From Syntrophomonadaceae bacterium (GTDB taxonomy: Bacteria > Bacillota > Dethiobacteria > DTU022), in assembly GCA_007119335.1 (NCBI GenBank), contig SKPU01000002.1, positions 1 to 5,282 of the forward strand: a DNA stretch of 5,282 nt, read 5' to 3'. Below the pieces are notes generated by a model. That model was not told the DNA's origin, did no database searches, and was given only the letters and a program-made list of their open reading frames with translations. Below are positions 1 to 5,165 of the stretch, piece after piece (position 1 is the stretch's first letter; every line of letters begins with the position of its first letter). The position numbers were made by a program, and so were the translations under genes.

Positions 1-1120
1 CAGCCATATCAACTGGCTTAAATGTACTCTGATCAGCTTCCAAACCAGCATTATTCAGATGCGCAGAAAATTCACCCATCATCCAGTTGCTGACTTCTTT
101 CGGGTTATTATACAGCTCCAGGCAGGATTCAAAATAGTCGGCCATACAACGCGAGGCAGTTAATACACTGGCATCGTATCCCGGTAGGCCAAAATCATTG
201 ACGAACCGTTCCGCTCTTGCTTCAGCCATTTCCGGCAAGGATGCGCGGGCATTTTCCACCACTTCCCGGCTCAGCTCAATAGGCGCTAATTCAGGATCAG
301 CGAAACAACGGTAATCGTGCGCTTCAAGTTTTCCGCGCATCACGACCGTCTCCTGTTTGTCTTCTTCCCAGCGGAGGGTCTGGGTAATTACATCTTCCCC
401 GCTATCCAAAATTTTAGCCTGTCTTTTTATTTCATGGTCGAGCGATTTTTCTACTGCCCGGAATGAATTCATGTTTTTTAATTCAGTTTTAGTGCCAAAT
501 TGCTCGTTCTCCGGTAGACGCAATGAAACATTAGCATCACAGCGCAGGCTGCCTTCCTCCATTTTGCAATCTGATACCTTAGCATATTGAAGAGTTCTTT
601 TTAGCTTTTCAAGATACCGGCGCACTTCACCCGGGGAACGCAGGTCCGGTTCGCTAACAATTTCAATCAAGGGAACCCCTGCGCGGTTATAATCAACCAT
701 AGAGGATCCTCCACTTGCATTATGAACAAGCTTGCCGGCATCTTCCTCCATGTGCACCCGACCAATACCTACTTTCTTTGGCTCCCCATGGTCATTTTTG
801 ATCATCAGGTGACCCATGCTGCCCAGGGGTACATTGAACTGCGATATCTGGTAACCTTTCGGCATATCAGGATAAAAATAGTTTTTACGGTCAAAATAAC
901 TGCGCAGGGCTATCTCGCAGTTTAAGGCCACAGAGGCTGTCAAAGCCTGCTGAAGTGCATTGAGACTTATCTGGGGCAGAGCGCCGGGGAATCCGAGACA
1001 TACCGGACAGGTATTGACATTCGGTTCAGGAACAAAGCGGTTTGGACAAGAGCAAAAAAGTTTACACCCTGTAAGCAATTCCACATGTACCTCAAGGCCG
1101 ATTACAATTTCGTATTTCAT
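1..1120 (-). CDS. gatB: GatB, subunit B of Asp/Glu-tRNA amidotransferase (C-terminus cut off by the window edge)
   Basis: GatB is the tRNA-binding kinase subunit of GatCAB. It uses ATP to phosphorylate the side chain of Glu on Glu-tRNA(Gln), or Asp on Asp-tRNA(Asn), and the phosphate is then displaced by ammonia. The reading frame starts at ATG 1118-1120 and gives 373 codons, about three quarters of the usual 475-490 residues; the missing part is the end of the helical tRNA-binding tail. The start MKYEIVIGLEVHVEL is the family signature, with E10 and H12 expected in the active site. Cys23, Cys25, Cys38 and Cys41 (FCSC and CPVC) form the usual metal-binding knuckle. FDRKNYFYPDMPKGYQISQ (76-94), HMEEDAGK (123-130), DYNRAGVPLIEIVSEPD (143-159) and KMEEGSLRCDANVS are all near canonical. 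I see no frameshift or lost residue. It follows gatA by 50 bases and should be translated from the same mRNA. Identification is secure. Confidence 0.97.
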   Translation of the reverse strand, partial: MKYEIVIGLEVHVELLTGCKLFCSCPNRFVPEPNVNTCPVCLGFPGALPQISLNALQQALTASVALNCEIALRSYFDRKNYFYPDMPKGYQISQFNVPLGSMGHLMIKNDHGEPKKVGIGRVHMEEDAGKLVHNASGGSSMVDYNRAGVPLIEIVSEPDLRSPGEVRRYLEKLKRTLQYAKVSDCKMEEGSLRCDANVSLRLPENEQFGTKTELKNMNSFRAVEKSLDHEIKRQAKILDSGEDVITQTLRWEEDKQETVVMRGKLEAHDYRCFADPELAPIELSREVVENARASLPEMAEARAERFVNDFGLPGYDASVLTASRCMADYFESCLELYNNPKEVSNWMMGEFSAHLNNAGLEADQSTFKPVDMA

Positions 1121-1170
1121 AGATCCTATCCACCCTTTCCTGCTTGCATAATTGAAACCTTTTCCTGTTC

Positions 1171-2574
1171 TTAGCGGACAAGCCGGCTGCCAACCTGAGT
1201 AAGTAATTCTTCGCTAAAGGAATAACCAACTAATTGTATACCGACCGGGAATTGTTCAATTTGACCAGCCGGCAAGGTAAGCGAAGGCAGTCCGGACATA
1301 CTGACCGCAGCGCAAAAAAGATCCTCGGACCAATCATCAAGAAACCCTTTGTCTTCATTAAGCGAAACAGGTAGTTTTTTTACTTCAGTCAATAATATCA
1401 TGTCACACCTTTTAAAAACATTGGCGAATTCCCGCCGGACCATATCCCATACCTTTAGAGCCTGGCGGTAATAAAGATCATAGTTTCCCTTACTTAACAA
1501 AAAGGCGCCAAATATGCTGCGTCTTCGGGCTTCCCGGCCCAGCGTACTGCTTCGGTTCTTGTGATACAATTCCTCTAAGCTACTTGCTTCATCGGCCTTT
1601 CCAAAACGTATCCCGTCAAAACGGGCCTGATTTGAAGATGCCTCCGCCGCGGCTATCACATAATAAGCCTGCAGAGCTTCCCTGAATAAACTTAACTCCA
1701 CATTTTCAAACTTTAACCCCTGTGCAATATATTCATCCCTGGTCTTTTCAACAATTTCCCGCATGGAAGGCTCTAAATAGTCAATAAGTTCAACGGGATA
1801 GCCTATCTTTATATCTTTTAAAGCGGGTGTGCTGTTTTGTTCATCCAAACGATCTGTACAAATCGAGGTGGCTGAATCTCTCGGATCGTACCCGGCGATT
1901 ATTTTCAGGACACTGATAATATTTTCACTGGAAAATGCGGTAATGCCCACCTGACCGAAAGAACTGCTAAAAGCATTAAGCCCGAAACGTGAAACACTCC
2001 CCATCGTTGGTCGTAAACCAATTACACCGCAATGCGAGGCCCCCTGGCGCAGAGCGCCGCCACTGTCACTTTCCAGGGCAAACATGCCGACTCCTGCAGC
2101 TATTGCCGCAGCTCCCGCGCTACCTGCTGTATATCCGGGAACCCAGGGGTTTATCGTAGGCCCGTTGGGAGAAGACTTTGTAGTTGAACCCATCCCCATA
2201 TCGTCCAGATTTGTCTTCCCGACCACAATAGCTCCGGCATCCATCACTCTTTCTACAGCTGTAGCTGTGTGAGGAGAGATGAAATCTTTAAATGCAGAAG
2301 ACCCAAAGCTGGTTGGTAATACTCCGTAGCAGATATCATCTTTTATCACTACAGGAAGCCCTGCCAGAGGCATTTGCTCACCGCTTTCAATCCTCCTGTC
2401 AACAGCTTTAGCCTGTTCAATGGCATCAATACCTGCAATATAGTTAAATATATTGAGTCCTTCATTAATAACAGAACAGTTCTTTAAGGTTATTTCTATT
2501 AAATCATGTGCGGTAGGCTCACCATTACAAACGGCTTCAGCGGCCTGGCGAACAGAAATTTTCCTTAGTTCCAC
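1171..2574 (-). CDS. gatA: GatA-like subunit of tRNA amidotransferase, predicted to lack glutaminase activity
   Basis: GatA is the amidase-signature subunit that normally hydrolyses glutamine and channels ammonia to GatB. I chose GTG 2572-2574 because AGGGGG lies 6 bases upstream and the protein then begins MELRKISVRQAAEAV, like family members. This gives 467 residues against a usual 485 or so. An upstream TTG (2614-2616) in the same frame adds 14 residues unlike the family. GLPVVIKDD places catalytic Lys at 78, GKTNLDDMGMGS (119-130) is normal, and AEASSNQARFDG plus the YYRQALKV region confirm GatA rather than a general amidase. The triad is broken: the nucleophile motif normally DTGGSIRQ reads DSGGALRQ, with Ala174 (GCT, 2053-2055) for Ser. 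The GGSSGGS loop is replaced by YTAGSAGAAA and is about three residues shorter. The LTPTAPTPAF stretch near the C-terminus is also lost. The frame is intact with no stops, so this is not simple decay. It may be ammonia-dependent or structural. Family membership is sure; loss of activity is inferred. Confidence 0.93.
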   Translation of the reverse strand: MELRKISVRQAAEAVCNGEPTAHDLIEITLKNCSVINEGLNIFNYIAGIDAIEQAKAVDRRIESGEQMPLAGLPVVIKDDICYGVLPTSFGSSAFKDFISPHTATAVERVMDAGAIVVGKTNLDDMGMGSTTKSSPNGPTINPWVPGYTAGSAGAAAIAAGVGMFALESDSGGALRQGASHCGVIGLRPTMGSVSRFGLNAFSSSFGQVGITAFSSENIISVLKIIAGYDPRDSATSICTDRLDEQNSTPALKDIKIGYPVELIDYLEPSMREIVEKTRDEYIAQGLKFENVELSLFREALQAYYVIAAAEASSNQARFDGIRFGKADEASSLEELYHKNRSSTLGREARRRSIFGAFLLSKGNYDLYYRQALKVWDMVRREFANVFKRCDMILLTEVKKLPVSLNEDKGFLDDWSEDLFCAAVSMSGLPSLTLPAGQIEQFPVGIQLVGYSFSEELLTQVGSRLVR

Positions 2575-2580
2575 ATTAAT

Positions 2581-2586
2581 CCCCCT
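2581..2586 (-). promoter_or_regulatory. Ribosome binding site that fixes the gatA start
   Basis: AGGGGG on the minus strand sits 6 bases before GTG 2572-2574. It supports that codon over the TTG at 2616, which would put translation directly against the gatC stop codon. It lies in the 42-base gatC-gatA gap. Confidence 0.7.
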
Positions 2587-2616
2587 ATCTACGAAGCTTG
2601 ATAATCTTCTCGGCAA

Positions 2617-2901
2617 TTACTCAATAATCGGAGGCACCAGGTAAAAACCGCCTGCAAAGTTAGGAGCAGCCTCCTGTAATTCGGCCAGGTTGCTTTGCCG
2701 GGGGCAGTCCTCACGCAGAACATTAACAGCACCGTGACTGAAAAGGACCTGTTCTGCTTGATTAGTATTTAATTCCAACATCGGTTCAAGCCATTGCAAA
2801 AAATCATCTAATTCCCGGGCCAATGCTTCCTGTTCGATCGTAGAAACCTCGATTTTAACAGCCCTGCTCGCTTTTTCCACTCCCTTTAGAAGATCTGTCA
2901 C
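2617..2901 (-). CDS. gatC: GatC, subunit C of Asp/Glu-tRNA amidotransferase
   Basis: GatC is the small belt-like subunit that wraps GatA and GatB and stabilises the complex; it has no catalytic role. With the GTG start at 2899-2901 it is 94 residues, typical for the family (about 95). The N-terminal helices around VEKASRAVKIEVSTIEQE correspond to the usual VEHVAKLARLELTEEE pattern, although VAKLA is poorly kept. An amphipathic helix with FLQWLEPMLELNT follows. The C-terminal hallmarks are clear: LRED about two thirds along, then APNFAGGFYLVPPIIE, matching the family ending in F-x-V-P-x-I-I-E. A second GTG three codons upstream (2908-2910) is in frame but lies inside the ribosome binding site, so I prefer the downstream one. 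It begins 75 bases after the uppP stop and ends 42 bases before gatA. Its presence in normal form argues that the adjacent GatA is still assembled into a complex. Confidence 0.93.
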   Translation of the reverse strand: MTDLLKGVEKASRAVKIEVSTIEQEALARELDDFLQWLEPMLELNTNQAEQVLFSHGAVNVLREDCPRQSNLAELQEAAPNFAGGFYLVPPIIE

Positions 2902-2904
2902 AAA

Positions 2905-2915
2905 GATCACCTTCT
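2905..2915 (-). promoter_or_regulatory. Strong ribosome binding site of gatC, overlapping an alternative GTG
   Basis: The minus strand reads AGAAGGTGATC, one mismatch from the full complement of the 16S rRNA tail (AGGAGGTGATC). It is followed by TTT and then GTG 2899-2901. The GTG at 2908-2910 is part of this site and so is unlikely to be the start. Confidence 0.75.
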
Positions 2916-2976
2916 TTTCATGAATTGCAAAATTTTAAACTTGATGCGTAAACAACTTGCTGCCCAAAGGCACAGG

Positions 2977-3804
2977 CTATATAGTGGGCGGCACTTCCTG
3001 CACAAACAGATATACGAAAATGGCCAACACATAACAATACACAGCAATATAGATCAAGCGGCCCTTTTTAAGAAAATCAATCAACCATACAATACCAATC
3101 AGGGAGAACACAAATGAAATAATAAAAGAAATAATTAATGGCCCAGTCCCAAGCGCAAACCAGAAGTCAGAAGTCATTTCCCCCATAGCCAGGACAGTTG
3201 AGCCTAAAATAACCGGAATAACCAATAAAAAAGAATAACGAACTGCAGTGTTCCTATCCAAACCCAGCCATAAGCCTGCAATCACCGTAGCTCCGGACCG
3301 CGAAATGCCGGGCAAAACAGACACTGTCTGGGCCAAGCCAACCAGGATAGAGTCTATGAAAGTCATATTTTCTTCCCTGCGGTTACCATATTGTTTGAAC
3401 CGTTCGATAAAAACCAGGGCTGTTCCGGTTACTAGAAGAGCAGCAGCAATAAATGGCGGTGTTTTCATAACCTCTGCAACCTGGCTTTGTAAAATTAGCC
3501 CTAATCCGCCGGTTATAGCAGTGGCAATGATAATATAAAGCCCAAACAGGAACTGAACCCTGTTTTCAGCATTCTTTTCTCTGAAGTATAGTAAAAAGCC
3601 GGTAATCACTGCCCAAAGCTCCTGGCGGAAATAAAACATCACAGCGAAGACAGAAGCAATATGCAGAAATATCTCGAAGGCCAGACCGGGGAAATTATAA
3701 CCAAAGAGAAGCTCTACTATAATTATATGTGCTGTACTTGAAATTGGCAGAAACTCGGTAATGCCCTGTACAATTCCGAAAATAATTGCTTCAAAAATAG
3801 TCAT
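2977..3804 (-). CDS. uppP: Undecaprenyl-diphosphatase UppP (BacA)
   Basis: This integral membrane enzyme removes one phosphate from undecaprenyl pyrophosphate, regenerating the lipid carrier for peptidoglycan and other surface polymers; extra copies give bacitracin resistance in known cases. The 275 residues match the family length. The first motif is VQGITEFLPISSTAH: Q13 and E17 form the (E/Q)xxxE pattern and His26 corresponds to the conserved His of the Escherichia coli enzyme. The second motif is LPGISRSGAT, with Arg169 as the expected phosphate-binding Arg. Hydrophobic stretches near 41-59, 85-106, 117-134, 187-206, 217-240 and 249-269, together with the re-entrant motif helices, fit the polytopic fold. 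ATG 3802-3804 follows AGGGGG by 9 bases. All key residues are present. The gene heads a close, same-strand run into gatCAB, with 75 bases and no strong terminator between, so co-transcription is likely. Pairing of UppP with GatCAB is not functionally obvious and may only reflect shared housekeeping expression. Confidence 0.97.
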   Translation of the reverse strand: MTIFEAIIFGIVQGITEFLPISSTAHIIIVELLFGYNFPGLAFEIFLHIASVFAVMFYFRQELWAVITGFLLYFREKNAENRVQFLFGLYIIIATAITGGLGLILQSQVAEVMKTPPFIAAALLVTGTALVFIERFKQYGNRREENMTFIDSILVGLAQTVSVLPGISRSGATVIAGLWLGLDRNTAVRYSFLLVIPVILGSTVLAMGEMTSDFWFALGTGPLIISFIISFVFSLIGIVWLIDFLKKGRLIYIAVYCYVLAIFVYLFVQEVPPTI

Positions 3805-4058
3805 GATCTATGGCCCCCTGCTTTAAAAAATATTGGCTGAAGCTCGATCTGTTCTCAAAAATCAACTTGCCGGACCCGATAATATCCCTGGCTATGGAGA
3901 GTAGAACCTAACTTTATCCCCAATTGCCAGAATATCGATTGTCATGCCAGTCCAATCCCCCTTGACCCGCTTCAAGGAAGGGCTTTATTATAAGAATTTG
4001 CAGTCAAAGCGCCTCAGTTGCCGAAACATCTCAAAGCACAGCAGCGCTTATATGGGTT
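3805..4058 (-). other. 254-base spacer between the macro-domain gene and uppP, no convincing gene
   Basis: No reading frame here has both a good start and a family I recognise. Three things are visible on the minus strand. An exact TATAAT lies at 3987-3992 but has no acceptable -35 partner at 16-18 bases. A 6-bp hairpin CCTTGA/TCAAGG lies at 3960-3977, extendable with G-U pairs but without a T tail. A short open stretch from ATG 3921-3923 (MTIDILAIGDKVRFYSP) ends at TAG. Just downstream, another frame reads GSGKLIFENRSSF and overlaps the uppP start. These could be the leader of uppP or remains of a small gene; I cannot decide. Confidence 0.4.
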
Positions 4059-4595
4059 TTACTGTCCAAACACTTTTTCCATAGCTTGTTCATGAACCTC
4101 TATTGCATTGGCACCGCGTAAAACAAAGCGGATCAACTTAACTTCTTTCAATTCAGGGATAACTTCTTTGATAGTTCTAAATGCGATTTCTGCTGCGTCA
4201 TCCATCGGAAAACCGAATGCTCCGGTAGAAAGGGAAGGAAAAGCAATTGATTCAATCTTGTTCTCGTCAGCCAGTTGCAGGGCATTTTGGTAGCAGTCAG
4301 CAAGTAACTTCTCCTCGGGCTTATCCTTTCCGTAAACAGGACCCAGGCAATGGATAACATAACGGTTAGGTAAGTTATGACCACCCGTGATGACCGCTTT
4401 TCCGGGCTCAATCGGAGCAAGAGTTGCGCACTCCTTCTCGAGCTCAGGGCCAGCTGCCCGGTGCAGAGCGCCCGCAACACCACCACCGGTTTTCAGTTGA
4501 GCATTAGCAGCATTAACTACCGCTGTAACATCTTTCTGCCCGGCGATATCACCACCTGCACATTCAATGGTTACTCCGGATAAAATTTTTTTCAT
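4059..4595 (-). CDS. Macro-domain protein, ADP-ribose-binding fold, with atypical catalytic positions
   Basis: This is a stand-alone cytoplasmic macro domain of 178 residues, the normal size for YmdB-like proteins that bind ADP-ribose or O-acetyl-ADP-ribose. The fold signatures appear in order: GGDI (14-17) contacting adenine, VVNAAN (26-31), the GGGVAGALHRAAG loop (37-49), a strand with VIHCLGPVYG (80-89), and the phosphate loop PSLSTGAFGFP (120-130). YmdB and MacroD-type deacetylases carry Asp in GGGVDG and Tyr in GVYGYP. Here these are Ala41 and Phe127, so activity by that mechanism is doubtful. GGGVAGAL is, however, also found in active viral macrodomains and, as GGGVAYAI, in archaeal AF1521, so binding and perhaps hydrolysis remain possible. 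ATG 4593-4595 has GGGAGGAGG 9 bases upstream. The gene appears to be monocistronic, with its own promoter and long spacers on both sides. The domain call is secure; the substrate is unknown. Confidence 0.93.
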   Translation of the reverse strand: MKKILSGVTIECAGGDIAGQKDVTAVVNAANAQLKTGGGVAGALHRAAGPELEKECATLAPIEPGKAVITGGHNLPNRYVIHCLGPVYGKDKPEEKLLADCYQNALQLADENKIESIAFPSLSTGAFGFPMDDAAEIAFRTIKEVIPELKEVKLIRFVLRGANAIEVHEQAMEKVFGQ

Positions 4596-4604
4596 GATAA
4601 AAAA

Positions 4605-4613
4605 CCTCCTCCC
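4605..4613 (-). promoter_or_regulatory. Strong ribosome binding site of the macro-domain gene
   Basis: GGGAGGAGG on the minus strand lies 9 bases before ATG 4593-4595. The close match predicts efficient translation and makes this start unambiguous. Confidence 0.8.
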
Positions 4614-4632
4614 GTTGCTACAGTTTGCTTAT

Positions 4633-4661
4633 ATTATTACAAAAAGAGGGGCCAAGATCAA
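4633..4661 (-). promoter_or_regulatory. Candidate sigma-A promoter of the macro-domain gene
   Basis: On the minus strand TTGATC (4656-4661, four of six to TTGACA) is followed after exactly 17 bases by AATAAT (4633-4638, five of six to TATAAT). It lies about 38 bases before the start codon and just beyond the hairpin ending the preceding unit, so it would make the macro-domain gene its own transcript. Called by eye only. Confidence 0.45.
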
Positions 4662-4711
4662 ACACTTAAGAAAACAAGAAAATACTCCAAACCTGTTCAG
4701 ACACAAAATAA

Positions 4712-4759
4712 CAGGGGACCTGCACTCCTGCTGCCATAAGGCACAGTACGGATCCCCTG
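4712..4759 (-). terminator. Hairpin with T-rich tail after the ArsC/Spx-like gene
   Basis: CAGGGGA (4753-4759, minus strand) pairs perfectly with TCCCCTG (4712-4718). Past a one-base bulge a further CC/GG extends the stem, and a small TGCC/GGCA hairpin sits inside. The stem is followed by TTATTTT (4705-4711) in the minus-strand direction, compatible with a Rho-independent terminator for the peroxiredoxin/ArsC-like unit. The loop is long for a classic terminator, so a REP-like palindromic element is an alternative. A second 6-bp stem, GCTTCA/TGAAGC, lies directly upstream in the transcript at 4759-4780. Confidence 0.5.
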
Positions 4760-4799
4760 CTTCACTTGCTTTGTTGAAGCCTAAAATATTTGCATTAGC

Positions 4800-5145
4800 T
4801 TATAAAATCTCCGCATACTGCTCAGGCTTAAAACCGCTTAACACCTTATCTTCGTCAGCAAGCAAAGGACGAAGCATAATTTTTGGGTTTTCGTAAATCA
4901 ATCCTGCTGCTTGCTGATCAGAGATTGTTTCAAAATCCAAGCCCAGTTTTTTAAATCCTTCACTGCCCGGATTGAGTAAAGCTGCTATACTTGTTCCAGC
5001 CCGGGACGCGAGTTCACTTAACTCTTCTTCAGTAAGGGGCTGCTTTAAGATATCACGGTACTCATAGTCGACCTTGTTCTCCGAAAGCCACGCTTTCGCT
5101 TTTTTTTCAAATTGTTCAGCTCGTAAAACAATAAAATTGCGGCAT
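4800..5145 (-). CDS. ArsC/Spx-family thioredoxin-fold protein with two in-frame UGA codons and a one-base frame offset
   Basis: The body of this small gene is clearly ArsC/Spx-like (arsenate reductase or Spx fold): KKAKAWLSENKVDYEYRDI, then LTEEELSELASRAG, a LNPGSEGFKKLGLD segment, and IMLRPLL with the conserved Arg-Pro near residue 92. The best start is ATG 5143-5145, 9 bases after GAGGAAAGG, giving MPQFYCFTS, the expected first strand. The next codons are TGA (codon 10, 5116-5118), ACA, ATT, TGA (codon 13, 5107-5109), AAA, AAA. The two TGAs fall exactly where the family has CXXC. One extra base in the run of eight A (5100-5107) then shifts the frame into the rest of the protein. With one base dropped the product is 114 residues, the family length. 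A reading from TTG 5163-5165 avoids both stops but replaces the first strand and active site with unrelated residues. It could be a recoded selenoprotein, a sequence error, or an inactivated gene. It follows the peroxiredoxin by 20 bases. Confidence 0.75.
5082..5098 (-). promoter_or_regulatory. Possible SECIS-like hairpin inside the ArsC/Spx-like gene
   Basis: The minus strand reads CGAAAGC, GTG, GCTTTCG: a perfect 7-bp stem with a three-base loop. The loop begins 24 bases after the first in-frame UGA and 15 after the second. Known bacterial selenocysteine insertion elements are short stem-loops a few tens of bases after UGA with a G at the start of the loop, which fits the first UGA. No bulged U is evident, and the hairpin could be chance within codons for KAWLSE. 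Confidence 0.35.
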
Positions 5146-5154
5146 CGAACCGTT

Positions 5155-5163
5155 CCTTTCCTC
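5155..5163 (-). promoter_or_regulatory. Ribosome binding site that decides the start of the ArsC/Spx-like gene
   Basis: GAGGAAAGG on the minus strand lies 9 bases before ATG 5143-5145 and only a few bases after the peroxiredoxin stop. The competing TTG 5163-5165 overlaps this site, so it is an unlikely start. This matters because only the ATG frame carries the N-terminal strand and the two UGA codons. Confidence 0.7.
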
Positions 5164-5165
5164 AA

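Noticed and set aside
2575..2616. TTG start for gatA giving 14 extra residues
   Set aside because: The extension does not resemble GatA N-termini, and AGGGGG is correctly placed for the GTG at 2574.
3987..3992. Exact TATAAT as the promoter of uppP
   Set aside because: The hexamers 16-19 bases upstream do not match a -35 box; the nearby TTGACT is only 9 bases away. It remains possible but unsupported.
4007..4049. AAGCGC/GCGCTT inverted repeat as terminator of the macro-domain gene
   Set aside because: The loop is over 30 bases and no T-run follows, so the pairing may be chance.
4148..4486. A 112-residue minus-strand reading inside the macro-domain gene
   Set aside because: It is an off-frame shadow of a well-supported gene, low in recognisable motifs and rich in Arg and Ser from shifted codons.
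4567..4896. Plus-strand reading of 109 residues over the macro/ArsC spacer
   Set aside because: It runs through the promoter and terminator region and the antisense of two genes, has no ribosome site I can see, and no family resemblance.
4800..5165. A 121-residue reading from TTG 5163-5165 as the intact ArsC-like gene
   Set aside because: It avoids both UGA codons, but the first 19 residues do not resemble the family's first strand and active site, and the TTG overlaps the ribosome site of a better ATG in the neighbouring frame.
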